Assembly (NCBI GenBank): GCA_963834825.1
Contig: CAWICZ010000015.1
Location: 310,001 to 374,000, forward strand
Direction: 5' to 3'
Length of the DNA stretch: 64,000 nucleotides
From: JACDAN01 sp963834825
GTDB taxonomy: Bacteria > Actinomycetota > Thermoleophilia > Gaiellales > Gaiellaceae
Of this stretch, positions 51,665 through 60,271 are shown piece by piece. The first letter of the stretch is position 1. Every line of letters begins with the position of its first letter. The notes under the pieces were generated by a model, which had not been told where the DNA came from, did no database searches, and worked only from the letters and a program-made list of their open reading frames with translations. Made by a program: the position numbers and the translations under genes.

Positions 51665-53383
51665 ATGCGGTTGCTCATCGCCGTGGTCCTCGCTCTTGTC
51701 GCAGCCCCTGCGGCTCTCGCGGCCGAAGCCAAGCTGACCGAACAAGAGGCGATCGCTTCCTTCCTCCGCGAAGACAAGGTCGCCGACTGGCTCGACCGCT
51801 ACCCGACGCGTGGCCGGGTCGAGGACGCCGAGCACGACCAGGAGCGTGGCACGTGGACGGTTCACGTCTGGTGGGAGGACGCCGGCGAGATCGCAACCGG
51901 GAAGGTCGACGACGAGCGAGGGGAGGTGACCGAGGCGTGGACCGGCCCGCAGGTGGCTTGGAAGATGGCCCGCGGCTCCGACGGCGCCTTCGGCGGCAGG
52001 ACGATCAATCGCCCGGAGGTCTGGCTCGCGCTGTGCGCCGTCTTCCTCGCCGGCCTCGTGGACTGGCGGCGGCCGCTGAGCCTGCGCACGCTCGACCTGG
52101 TCGTCCTGCTCTCCTTCTCCGTCTCGCTGTGGTTCTTCAACGAAGGCGACGTGTTCACGAGCATGCCGCTCGTGTACCCCGCTCTGGTGTACCTCCTTGC
52201 TCGAATGGTGTGGATCGGGCTCCGGGGTCGCAGCCCGTCCCGCCGCGCCGCCGCGTGGCCGGTCTGGATCCTGGCTGCGGCGACGGTCTTCCTCGCCGGC
52301 TTCAGGATCGGCCTGAACCTCGAGGGGTCGAACGTGATCGACGTCGGCTACTCGGGGGTGATCGGCGCGAACCGGATCGTGAACGGCGAGGCGCCGTACG
52401 GCCACATGCCGGTGCAGGCCAGAGCGAGGCCGTGCGGCGAAGCAGACGCGGAAGGCGAGATCCGAGATCGGATCCAGACGAACGGACGCTGCGAGTCGTC
52501 CAACGAGCGCGGCGATACCTACGGTCCCGTCTCCTATGTCGCCTACGTCCCCGGTTACCTGCTGCTTGGCTGGAGCGGCAAGTGGGACAAGCTGCCGGCG
52601 GCGCACTTCGCGTCGATCGCGTTCGATGTGCTCGCGCTGCTGGGCCTGGCGCTGGTCGGGCGTCGCTTCGGCGGCCTGGCGCTGGCCGCGACGCTCCCGT
52701 TTGCATGGGCCGCATACCCGTTCACGCAGTACGCGTCCAACTCGAATACACAGGACGCGCTGCCGGCAGTTCTTCTGATCTGGGGCTTCTGGCTCGTCTC
52801 GTCGCCCTGGGCGCGAGGGATCTTCGGCGCGCTGGCAGGCTGGACGAAGTTCGGCGCGCTGATCGTCGCGCCGCTCTGGGCCGGCTACCCGGAAGCGGTG
52901 CGGCCGCGCCGGCCTCGCGGCCCGCTGCTCTATGCGGCGGGATTCGCGGCGGCGACCCTCGCTGCGTTTGCGATCCTGCTTCTGGAGCCGGATCCGCTGC
53001 ACGCCGGCCGGGTCTTCTGGGACCGTACGCTCGGGTGGCAGCTGGGACGCGAGTCGCCGTTTTCGATCTGGGACTGGGGCCAGTACCACGCCGCCGGCAT
53101 CCCGGACCTCCGGCTTGTCCAGCTGCCCCTGATCGGGCTCGTGCTCGCCGGCGCGGTCGTGGCCGCGTTCTATCCCCGCCGCCGCTCGCCGCTCCAGCTC
53201 GCCGCGCTGACCGCAGCGCTGCTGATCGGCTTCGAGCTCGTCCTCACGCATTGGTCCTACCTCTACATCCCCTGGTTCGCGCCGTTCGTCGCGTTCGCCG
53301 TCCTGGCGCCCTCGCGGAGCGAGCGGCCGGGTCCCGAGGCGGCGGTTGACGCGGAGAGACGCGAGCTGGTTGCGGCTGGCTAG
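51665..53383 (+). CDS. GT-C-type membrane glycosyltransferase (DUF2029/GT87-like)
   Basis: The 572-residue protein begins with a signal-like segment (MRLLIAVVLALVAAPAALA) and an extracytoplasmic region of about 100 residues with ERGTWTVHVWWEDAGEI. About ten membrane helices follow. An Asp-containing first loop (NRIVNGEAPYGHMP) and the ASNSNTQDALPAVL stretch are typical of polyprenyl-phosphate-sugar-dependent transferases of the GT87/DUF2029 group. Donor and acceptor are unknown. It overlaps the next transferase gene by 38 nt. Confidence 0.8.
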   Translation: MRLLIAVVLALVAAPAALAAEAKLTEQEAIASFLREDKVADWLDRYPTRGRVEDAEHDQERGTWTVHVWWEDAGEIATGKVDDERGEVTEAWTGPQVAWKMARGSDGAFGGRTINRPEVWLALCAVFLAGLVDWRRPLSLRTLDLVVLLSFSVSLWFFNEGDVFTSMPLVYPALVYLLARMVWIGLRGRSPSRRAAAWPVWILAAATVFLAGFRIGLNLEGSNVIDVGYSGVIGANRIVNGEAPYGHMPVQARARPCGEADAEGEIRDRIQTNGRCESSNERGDTYGPVSYVAYVPGYLLLGWSGKWDKLPAAHFASIAFDVLALLGLALVGRRFGGLALAATLPFAWAAYPFTQYASNSNTQDALPAVLLIWGFWLVSSPWARGIFGALAGWTKFGALIVAPLWAGYPEAVRPRRPRGPLLYAAGFAAATLAAFAILLLEPDPLHAGRVFWDRTLGWQLGRESPFSIWDWGQYHAAGIPDLRLVQLPLIGLVLAGAVVAAFYPRRRSPLQLAALTAALLIGFELVLTHWSYLYIPWFAPFVAFAVLAPSRSERPGPEAAVDAERRELVAAG

Positions 53384-54542
53384 CGCCGCGCTCGGCGTCG
53401 GCGTCTTCCTCGTTTCCTGGGCGCTTCTGCACGAGGGCTTCTACGCGCGCGACCAGATCGTCGACACGCCGATTTACGAGCGTTACGGCGAAGCGATGGT
53501 GGACGGTCGAGTGCCGTATCGCGACTTCACGGTCGAGTACCCGCCGGCCGCGCTGCCCGTGTTCCTGCTCCCCGCTCTGGGTGAGGGGGACTCGAACGAC
53601 TACCGGCGGCGCTTCGAGGGGCTGATGGCGGGCCTCGGAGTTGCCTGCGTGCTGCTCGTTGCCGTGCTCTCCTCCTCGTTCTGGGCGCCGCTCTTCGTCG
53701 GCGCTGCGCCGCTCCTCCTCGGCTCCGTCTACCTCTCGCGCTTCGACCTGTGGCCGGCCGCGCTGACACTCGTCGCGCTGGCGCTGCTCGCCGCCGGACG
53801 CTCGCGCCTCGGCCTCGGCGCGCTCGGCCTGGCCGTCGCCGCCAAGCTCTATCCCGCCGTGCTGGCGCCGATTGCCGTCGTACACGTGTGGCGCACGCGC
53901 GGGCGGCGGGAGGCGCTCATCGGCACGGGGATCTTCGTCGGCGTCGTCGCGGCGATCGTCCTCCCCTTCGCCGTCATCTCACCGGGCGGTGTCTGGGACG
54001 GCTTCTGGCGGCAGGCCGACCGGCCGCTGCAGATCGAGAGCCTCGGCGCGGGACTCCTCCTCGCCGCCCACCATCTGTTCGGCCTCGGGGTGACGATGGA
54101 GTCGAGTCACGGCTCCCAGAACCTGACCGGCGGCGGCGCCGATGCGCTGGCGGTGATGTCGACGCTGCTCCAGGCTGCCGCGCTCGTCGCAACCTGGATC
54201 CTGTACGCGCGCGGGCCGGCGACGCGCGAACGCCTGCTGCTTGCCTGCGCCGCTGCGCTCTGCGCCTTCGTCGCGTTCGGGAAGGTGCTCTCGCCGCAGT
54301 TCCTGATCTGGCTCGTGCCGGTGGTGCCGCTCGTCTGGGGGCGGCGCGGGCTCGTCGCCACGGGTGTCCTGGCCGCGGCGCTCGTCGCCACGCAGTTCTG
54401 GTTCCCGTATCGCTACTGGGAGCTTGCGCTCGAGTTTGACGAGCCCGCGTCGTGGCTCGTGCTCGTGCGCGATGTCCTGCTCGTCGGGCTCACTCTCCTG
54501 CTGGTTGCGGGAGCTCGACCCGGACGGGCTCGCAGCCCGTAG
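53346..54542 (+). CDS. GT-C-type membrane mannosyltransferase-like protein (GT87)
   Basis: The 398-residue protein has ten or so membrane helices. The first loop (QIVDTPIYERYGEAMVDGRVPYRDFTVEYPPAALPVF) is diagnostic of the GT87/DUF2029 group, in which the Asp acts in catalysis. Mid-protein motifs AVAAKLYPAVLAPI and AFGKVLSPQFLIWLVP also match. The TTG start lies within the preceding transferase gene. The end overlaps the convergent YmdB-like gene by 53 nt, an unusually long antisense overlap. Confidence 0.85.
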   Translation: MTRRDASWLRLASAALGVGVFLVSWALLHEGFYARDQIVDTPIYERYGEAMVDGRVPYRDFTVEYPPAALPVFLLPALGEGDSNDYRRRFEGLMAGLGVACVLLVAVLSSSFWAPLFVGAAPLLLGSVYLSRFDLWPAALTLVALALLAAGRSRLGLGALGLAVAAKLYPAVLAPIAVVHVWRTRGRREALIGTGIFVGVVAAIVLPFAVISPGGVWDGFWRQADRPLQIESLGAGLLLAAHHLFGLGVTMESSHGSQNLTGGGADALAVMSTLLQAAALVATWILYARGPATRERLLLACAAALCAFVAFGKVLSPQFLIWLVPVVPLVWGRRGLVATGVLAAALVATQFWFPYRYWELALEFDEPASWLVLVRDVLLVGLTLLLVAGARPGRARSP

Positions 54543-55284
54543 CGCGGCCGTCTTCGCCGCACTCGACCAGCGCGCCCTCGAGCCGTACCCCGCCCTTGGC
54601 GGTCCGGAAGCGGATCGGGATGCCGGTGCGCATCTGCTCGACGGCGAGCTCCGTAACGACGCCGATCACGGAGTCGTGCGGCCCGGTCATTCCGGCGTCG
54701 GTGATCGCCGCCGTGCCGCCGGGCAGGACGCGCGCGTCGTTCGTCTGGACGTGCGTGTGCGTCCCCAGCACCGCGGTCACCTTGCCGTCGAGGTAGGCGG
54801 CCATCGCCACCTTCTCGCTCGTCGCCTCGCCGTGGAAGTCGACGACGATGATCGGAGTCGTCCGCCGTGCCTCGGTGACGAGGTCGTCCACCACCTCCCA
54901 GGGGCCCGCCGGCGGGGCGAGGAAGAGCTGGCCGAGCAGGTTGATCACGGCGACCTTCGTCCCACTCGCCGTCTCGCCGATCGTCAGTCCGCGTCCGGGG
55001 GTGTGGTGCGAGAGGTTCGCGGGACGGATCACGCGATCGGTCTCGGCGAGGTAGCCGGCGATCTCCTTGCGTCGCCAGGTGTGGTTTCCGAGCGTAATCA
55101 CGTCAGCGCCCGAGGCGAGCAGCTTCTCCGCGGCCTGCGGCGTGATCCCCAGCCCGTCGGTGGCGTTCTCACCGTTGACCGCGCAGAAGTCCGCGCTCAG
55201 CTCCTCGCGCAGGTCCGGGAGCAGGCGCTCGACGGCGCGCACCCCGGGGGTGCCGTTCACGTCGGCGACGAAGAGGATCCTCAG
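54490..55284 (-). CDS. ymdB: YmdB-like metallophosphoesterase (2',3'-cyclic nucleotide phosphodiesterase family; candidate CTG start)
   Basis: The 264-residue di-metal phosphoesterase has the YmdB layout: ILFVADVNGTPG, CAVNGENATDGLGIT, VITLGNHTWRRKEI, VVDFHGEATSEKVAMA and GTHTHVQTNDA. In Bacillus the enzyme hydrolyses cyclic nucleotides and affects biofilm and motility decisions. Family length is reached only if translation starts at CTG 55284, where the expected N-terminal Met of MRIL would be; no ATG, GTG or TTG is nearby in frame. It starts 5 nt after the M23-like gene. Confidence 0.86.
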   Translation of the reverse strand: MRILFVADVNGTPGVRAVERLLPDLREELSADFCAVNGENATDGLGITPQAAEKLLASGADVITLGNHTWRRKEIAGYLAETDRVIRPANLSHHTPGRGLTIGETASGTKVAVINLLGQLFLAPPAGPWEVVDDLVTEARRTTPIIVVDFHGEATSEKVAMAAYLDGKVTAVLGTHTHVQTNDARVLPGGTAAITDAGMTGPHDSVIGVVTELAVEQMRTGIPIRFRTAKGGVRLEGALVECGEDGRATGCEPVRVELPQPAGE

Positions 55285-55289
55285 AGGCT

Positions 55290-56153
55290 CTATGGAATCG
55301 TGAGTGTCGCGGCGGGATGCAGCTCGAGCGAGACGTGGTTGCCCGCGTCCTGCGTGTAGCGGGCGAGCGACTGCTGCTCCACGCGCGAGAAGTCGAGCAC
55401 GGTGCCGATCTTCGACGTCGCCGCCGAGACGGCAGAGCCGACGTTCAGCGTGGGCTCGGAGCGGAGATGCGTCAGCGAGACGACCAGTGACGGCGCGCTC
55501 GCGGGCTGGATGTCGATCCGGCTCCCGAGGCGCCGGCCGCTGACGATGTAGCCGGTGATCCCTACGACCGTTCCGTCCACGGGTGAGTAGACATCGGTGC
55601 CGGGCGCTGCTCCGACGTCGAGGACGGCGGTCTCCGGGCCCTGGCCGCCGAGCTGGTAGTACGTGATGCCGCTCGAGCCGGTGCCCGCGATGCGGCGGAA
55701 GAGACGGGCGAGTGCGCCTTCGTTCCCCTGCCGGCCGACGGGCTCGAGTGGCAGCGCGCCGTTGTCGACGCCGTGGTAGCCGACGGCCGTGATCCGCGTC
55801 TGGGAGATCGGCATCTGGATTCGCAGCGTGTCGCGGAGGGCGACGACCTGGGGACGCGGAGGACCGCTCGGCAGCAGGCGCTGGGCGGGAGCCGGCGCCG
55901 TCGGGACCTGTGCGCTCGAGCCTGAGCCGAACGCGCTCATGAGCAGGGTGATCCCGATCGCGGCCGAGGCGGCGACGAGGATCGCGACCCGCCTGGCGCG
56001 GGCGTGGCCGGCCGCACGCCGTCGGTGGGCGCGACGCGCCTGCTCGACTGCTTTCGGCCGTGTGATCGGGCGCGCGCCACGCTCCGGGCGAGCGCGCTTC
56101 AGCTGGGCGCTTCGTGACACGGTGGGGCGGGAGTCTAGAGGCAATTCGACCAC
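55290..56153 (-). CDS. M23-like (LytM fold) membrane protein, probably not catalytic
   Basis: The protein has a basic cytoplasmic N-terminus, one membrane helix (VAILVAASAAIGITLLMSAFG) and an extracytoplasmic M23/LytM-like beta domain (PGTDVYSPVDGTVVGITGYIV ... SLTHLRSEPTLNVGSAV ... GNHVSLELHP). The zinc ligands are incomplete: the HxGxD motif reads VGAAPGTD, and the final HxH reads NHVS. This resembles activator-type LytM proteins that bind but do not cut peptidoglycan. GTG 56153 is my choice of start (287 residues); longer forms are open upstream. It is divergent from the AI-2E permease. Confidence 0.7.
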   Translation of the reverse strand: MVELPLDSRPTVSRSAQLKRARPERGARPITRPKAVEQARRAHRRRAAGHARARRVAILVAASAAIGITLLMSAFGSGSSAQVPTAPAPAQRLLPSGPPRPQVVALRDTLRIQMPISQTRITAVGYHGVDNGALPLEPVGRQGNEGALARLFRRIAGTGSSGITYYQLGGQGPETAVLDVGAAPGTDVYSPVDGTVVGITGYIVSGRRLGSRIDIQPASAPSLVVSLTHLRSEPTLNVGSAVSAATSKIGTVLDFSRVEQQSLARYTQDAGNHVSLELHPAATLTIP

Positions 56154-56189
56154 GACCTCGTAGGGGTCGATTGCCGGGGCGTGGCGCTG

Positions 56190-56214
56190 CCTCGCGTCCG
56201 GTGAGGACGCGAGG
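56190..56214. other. Hairpin in the divergent promoter region
   Basis: CCTCGCGTCC-GGTGA-GGACGCGAGG is a perfect 10-bp stem between the M23-like and AI-2E genes, 36 nt upstream of the chosen M23-like start. Confidence 0.45.
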
Positions 56215-56230
56215 CGGTGGAGGGGGGTCT

Positions 56231-56252
56231 GGGGGAACGGGGAGGTTCCCCC
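56231..56252. repeat. Inverted repeat GGGGGAAC ... GTTCCCCC
   Basis: The 8-bp arms enclose GGGGAG. It stands next to the hairpin at 56190 in the same 201-nt divergent gap, with a preceding GGTCT as in other palindromes of this window. REP-like origin or regulator binding are both possible. Confidence 0.45.
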
Positions 56253-56354
56253 GGCTCCGTCCGGGACCTTGTACGGGTCGCGCGCCAAGCTCCCGTCGAT
56301 CCAATCCCAGTCTTCGCTACGGAGTGGTGTAACCCCGGCGCTACGATCAGCCCG

Positions 56355-57560
56355 ATGCCCGCCGGGGCGCCCAAGATCGAGATCCCACGTTGGATCCAGC
56401 TGGTCGGGCTGCCGCTGATCCTGCTGTTCGTCTGGACGATGGCGACGGCGGTCTCTCACGTCGTCTTCCTCTTTCTCGTCGCCGCGCTGATCGCGCTTCT
56501 GCTCGACCCGCTGGTGCGGGCTCTCGGGCGGCTTCGGATTCCCCGTGGCTTCTCGATCGCCGTCGTCTACCTGACCTTTGCCGCCGCGGTTGTGGTCGCC
56601 GCGATCGCCATCGGGGCGGTCGTGATCGACCAATCGCGCGACGCTGCGGACCGGATTTCGGACTACCTTACGATCGAGCGCGGACAGAGCGCCCAGACGG
56701 ACGCTGAGCTGGACGTCGACCGGCTCCAGCTCTGGCTCGACGACCACGGGCTCGAGCGGATCCAGGTCAGAAAACAGGGCCAGGAGTTCGTCGACTCGCT
56801 CCGCCAGGCGGATCCGCAGGAGTACACGACCCGCGCGATCAACTTCCTCGAAGGGGCGGCGCTCTCGATCTTCGAGCTGCTCTTCAGCCTCGTCCTGATC
56901 CTCGTCGTCTCGATCTACATGCTCTTAGACATGGGGCGGCTTTCGGCCGCGGTCGACCGCCGTTTCCCGCCGCGCCCGGGCTCCGGCTCGCTCGTCCCAC
57001 GGCTCGAGAGCGCGCTCGCGGGCTACGTCCGCGGCCAGGTGCTGCTCTCGCTGATCATCGGCGTCAGCGCCGGGGTCGGCCTCTGGCTGCTCGGGACGCT
57101 GGGTTGGGCGGAGGGGATGGACACCTACGCGCTGCTCTTCGCGGCCTGGGTCGCGGCGATGGAGCTGATTCCGTATCTCGGTCCTTGGCTCGGAGCGATC
57201 CCGCCGGTGATCTACGCACTGATCGTCGACCCCGTCTCGGCGATCTGGGTGACGTTGCTCTTCCTCGGCATCCACCAGATCGAGGGGCACATCGTCGTCC
57301 CCAACGTGATGGGCAGCGCCCTGCGGCTGCACCCGCTGCTCGTCATCGGCGGCCTGCTCGCCGGCGGCGAGATCTACGGGCTGCCCGGGATCTTCGTGGC
57401 GCTGCCCCTGCTCGCCTGCCTGCGCGCCCTCTGGGAGTTCCTCGGCGAGCGCGTCGAGCTCGAGTCGTGGCGGGAGGGCGGCGGTGGTGGCCAGGTGCCC
57501 GTGGAGGTCGAGCTCGAAGAAGCGCCGCCGCCCCCGCCGGCGGCTAACGTCCGCTCGTGA
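56355..57560 (+). CDS. AI-2E family permease
   Basis: The 401-residue protein of the AI-2E/UPF0118 family has eight predicted helices. The conserved C-terminal set is present: AAMELIPYLGPWLGAIPPVIYAL, HQIEGHIVVPNVMGSALRLHPLLVI and GEIYGLPGIFVALPLLACLR. The family transports small signals or ions; autoinducer-2 export is known for only some members. The tail is acidic and Pro-rich. The stop overlaps hemB by GTGA. Confidence 0.9.
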   Translation: MPAGAPKIEIPRWIQLVGLPLILLFVWTMATAVSHVVFLFLVAALIALLLDPLVRALGRLRIPRGFSIAVVYLTFAAAVVVAAIAIGAVVIDQSRDAADRISDYLTIERGQSAQTDAELDVDRLQLWLDDHGLERIQVRKQGQEFVDSLRQADPQEYTTRAINFLEGAALSIFELLFSLVLILVVSIYMLLDMGRLSAAVDRRFPPRPGSGSLVPRLESALAGYVRGQVLLSLIIGVSAGVGLWLLGTLGWAEGMDTYALLFAAWVAAMELIPYLGPWLGAIPPVIYALIVDPVSAIWVTLLFLGIHQIEGHIVVPNVMGSALRLHPLLVIGGLLAGGEIYGLPGIFVALPLLACLRALWEFLGERVELESWREGGGGGQVPVEVELEEAPPPPPAANVRS

Positions 57561-58519
57561 GCACGTTTCCCGTCACTCGTCTTCGCCGGCTCCGGCGGAC
57601 GAGCGCGCTCCGCTCGCTCGTCCGGGAGACGCGACTCGACCTGGAGGACTTCGTCTTCCCGGTCTTCGTTGCGCCCGAGCCGCTGCGGAACGACGCACTG
57701 CCGGCGCTCTCCCGGCTGACGGTCGAGGAGCTGGTTGCCGAGGCAGAGCAGTGCGTCGCGCTCGGCGTGTCGGCCCTGCTGCTCTTCGGCTTGCCGGAGG
57801 AGAAGGACGACCGCGGCTCGGGCGCCTGGGACGACGACGGAATCGTCCAGCAGGCGCTGCGCGCCGTCCGCGCGCAGGTGCCGGAGCTCGTGCTGATCAC
57901 CGACGTTTGTCTCTGCGAATACACCTCGCACGGCCACTGCGGCGTGCTCGACGGCGACGAGGTCGCGAACGACGAGACGCTGGAGCTGCTTGCGCGGACG
58001 GCGGTCAGCCACGCGGAGGCCGGGGCCGACGCGGTCGCCCCGAGCGACATGATGGACGGGCGAGTCGCAGCTCTGCGCGGCGCGCTCGACGACGCCGGCT
58101 TCGAGACGACGCCGATCCTCGCGTACTCGGCCAAGTACGCCTCCGCGTTCTTCGGGCCTTTCCGAGAAGCGGCCGACTCGGCGCCGGCCTTCGGCGACCG
58201 GCGCGGCTACCAGATGGATCCGGCCAACGTCCGAGAGGCGCTGCGCGAGTGCGAGCAGGACGTACGCGAAGGCGCCGATCTGCTGATGGTCAAACCGGCA
58301 CTGCCCAACCTGGACGTGATCCGCGCCGTGCGGGAGCGCTTCGACCTGCCCGTTGCCGCTTACAACGTCTCCGGCGAGTACGCGATGATCAAGGCGGCCG
58401 GGGCCGCGGGCTGGATGGACGAGCGGGCCGCCGCTCTCGAGTCGCTGACGGCGATCAAGCGCGCCGGCGCCGACGTCGTCGTCTCGTACTGGACGAAGGA
58501 GCTGGCCGGCTGGCTCTGA
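57557..58519 (+). CDS. hemB: Porphobilinogen synthase (delta-aminolevulinate dehydratase)
   Basis: HemB condenses two 5-aminolevulinate molecules to porphobilinogen in tetrapyrrole synthesis. The 320 residues hold both Schiff-base lysines (AYSAKYASAFFGPFR and LLMVKPALPNLDVI). A Cys-rich metal site, DVCLCEYTSHGHCG, marks the zinc-dependent type. It is coupled to hemL, which makes its substrate. Confidence 0.95.
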   Translation: MSTFPVTRLRRLRRTSALRSLVRETRLDLEDFVFPVFVAPEPLRNDALPALSRLTVEELVAEAEQCVALGVSALLLFGLPEEKDDRGSGAWDDDGIVQQALRAVRAQVPELVLITDVCLCEYTSHGHCGVLDGDEVANDETLELLARTAVSHAEAGADAVAPSDMMDGRVAALRGALDDAGFETTPILAYSAKYASAFFGPFREAADSAPAFGDRRGYQMDPANVREALRECEQDVREGADLLMVKPALPNLDVIRAVRERFDLPVAAYNVSGEYAMIKAAGAAGWMDERAAALESLTAIKRAGADVVVSYWTKELAGWL

Positions 58520-59787
58520 TCACGGCTACCGACCTGTTCCGACGGGCGCGGCGGGTGATCCCCGGCGGAGTCAACTCGCCGGTGCGAACGATGAGCGCCG
58601 TGGGGCTCGACGAGCCGTTCTTCGTCCGGCGCGCGGCCGGGGCGTACCTGGAGACCGAGGACGGCGCTCGGCTCCTCGACTGGGTCTGCTCGTGGGGAGC
58701 GCTCCTCTTCGGGCACGCAGACCCGGAGACCGTGGAGGCTGTCCGCGAGGCCGCGCTCGGCGGGACGAGCTTCGGCGCGCCGACCGAGCGAGAAGTGCTC
58801 CTGGCCGAGGAGATCGTCGACGCGGTCCCGTCGGTCGAGCTGGTGCGGCTCGTCTCGTCGGGGACCGAGGCGTCGATGAGCGCCGTGCGGCTTGCCCGCG
58901 GCGCGACGCGGCGCGACCGGGTCCTGAAGTTCGCCGGTTGCTACCACGGGCACGTCGACGCCTTGCTGGCGGAGGCGGGATCGGGCGTCGCGACGCTCGG
59001 AATCCCGGCTACACCGGGGATCCCGAGCGAGGTCACGGCCCACACGATCGTCTGTCCTTACAACGACCTCGACGCCGTCGCGGCCGCGGTCGCGCAGTAC
59101 GGCGAGGGGCTGGCGTGCATCGTCGTCGAGCCCGTGGCCGGGAACATGGGCGTCGTCCCGCCCGCGCCGGGCTTCCTCGAAGGCTTGCGGCAGCTCTGCG
59201 ACGCGTCCGGTGCGCTGCTCGTCTTCGACGAGGTCATCACCGGCTTCCGGGTCGCGCGGGGCGGCGCCCAGGAGCGTTTCGGCGTGCAGCCCGACCTGAC
59301 GATCCTCGGGAAGATCGTCGGCGGCGGCCTGCCGCTCGCCGCGTTCGGCGGACGGGCCGACGTGATGCAGGAGCTTGCCCCCTCGGGACCCGTGTACCAG
59401 GCAGGCACCCTGTCCGGGAACCCGCTGGCCACGGCGGCCGGGCTGTCGGTTCTTCGGCGTCTGCGCGATCCGTCGCTCTACGAGGAGCTCGAGCGGCGCG
59501 GCGCCCGCCTCGAGCAGGGCCTTTCTCGCCACGGCCTCGTGCAGCGCGTGGGCGCGATGCTGACACACTTCTGCGTCCGATCCGATCTGGGGTCTGACCC
59601 CATCACGAACTACGACCACGTTCGTGACCGGACCGATACCGAGCGGTATGCGGCGCTGTTCCGCCACCTGCTCGAGCGCGGGATCTACCTCGCGCCGTCC
59701 CAGTTCGAGGCGATGTTCCTCTCGCTCGCCCACGGCGACGACGAGATCGACCGCACGATCGAGGCTGTTGCGGATTTCGGCCCCTGA
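58516..59787 (+). CDS. hemL: Glutamate-1-semialdehyde 2,1-aminomutase (candidate CTG start)
   Basis: HemL makes 5-aminolevulinate from glutamate-1-semialdehyde in the C5 pathway. It has RRVIPGGVNSPVRTM, SSGTEASMSAVRLARG, FAGCYHGHVDALL, LLVFDEVITGFRVARGG and the PLP Lys in ILGKIVGGGLPLAAFGG. The normal length (423 residues) is obtained from CTG 58516, in a CTGA overlap with the hemB stop; GTG 58555 would remove the conserved N-terminus. A palindrome at 59589-59601 adds a few residues, DLGSDPI, in the C-terminal domain relative to the family pattern. Confidence 0.93.
   Translation: MITATDLFRRARRVIPGGVNSPVRTMSAVGLDEPFFVRRAAGAYLETEDGARLLDWVCSWGALLFGHADPETVEAVREAALGGTSFGAPTEREVLLAEEIVDAVPSVELVRLVSSGTEASMSAVRLARGATRRDRVLKFAGCYHGHVDALLAEAGSGVATLGIPATPGIPSEVTAHTIVCPYNDLDAVAAAVAQYGEGLACIVVEPVAGNMGVVPPAPGFLEGLRQLCDASGALLVFDEVITGFRVARGGAQERFGVQPDLTILGKIVGGGLPLAAFGGRADVMQELAPSGPVYQAGTLSGNPLATAAGLSVLRRLRDPSLYEELERRGARLEQGLSRHGLVQRVGAMLTHFCVRSDLGSDPITNYDHVRDRTDTERYAALFRHLLERGIYLAPSQFEAMFLSLAHGDDEIDRTIEAVADFGP
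59589..59601. repeat. Odd-length palindrome GGGGTC-T-GACCCC inside hemL
   Basis: A perfect 6+1+6 palindrome lies in frame and codes for LGSDP(I). The construction matches the palindromes at 5470, 28986 and 47036. Confidence 0.6.
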
Positions 59788-60259
59788 GCTCTACTCGCAC
59801 CTGCGCGAGCCGGCGGTCGGAGAGCTCGAGCCGGTCTTCTCGCCGCTCGCCGAAAAGCGCTTCGCGCTCGGGCTCGAGACGATCTACGAGGGCTACGCCG
59901 TCCACTACGGACGGCCCCGCCTGCACGAGGCGCAGGACGGGGACGCGGCACTCGTGCTCGGGGACTACCTCTATGCCCAGGGGCTCGCCCGGATCGCCGC
60001 GGTGGGCGAGGTCGAGGCGGTCGCGGACCTGGCCGAGCTGATCTCGCTGTGCGCGCAGGCCCGCGGAGACAGCCGGCCTGGAGACGGGGCAGCGTGGGCG
60101 GCGACGGCGGCCCTCCTCGGCCGGGGCGAGCTCGCCGCCGCGCGCGAGGCGCTGAGCCTCGGGGGCGACCCCGGCCCGCTCGACGCGCTCGCCCGGCGGG
60201 AGGCGGGCGACGAGGCGGTCGAGCGCGCGCTCGAAGCCCACGCCCGCCGCCTGGGATAG
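59768..60259 (+). CDS. Uncharacterised helical protein with polyprenyl-synthase-like segment
   Basis: The 163-residue product starts at TTG 59768, inside the end of hemL. The segment AQDGDAALVLGDYLYAQGLARIAAVGEVEAVADLAELI recalls the LLGDYLFARA helix of all-trans polyprenyl diphosphate synthases. The two DDxxD motifs are absent and the protein is half the usual size. It could be a non-catalytic partner or an unrelated helical protein. Its linkage to heme genes is of interest because heme and quinone side chains share prenyl donors. Function unknown. Confidence 0.6.
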   Translation: MRISAPELYSHLREPAVGELEPVFSPLAEKRFALGLETIYEGYAVHYGRPRLHEAQDGDAALVLGDYLYAQGLARIAAVGEVEAVADLAELISLCAQARGDSRPGDGAAWAATAALLGRGELAAAREALSLGGDPGPLDALARREAGDEAVERALEAHARRLG

Positions 60260-60271
60260 AGTCGCGCCCGC

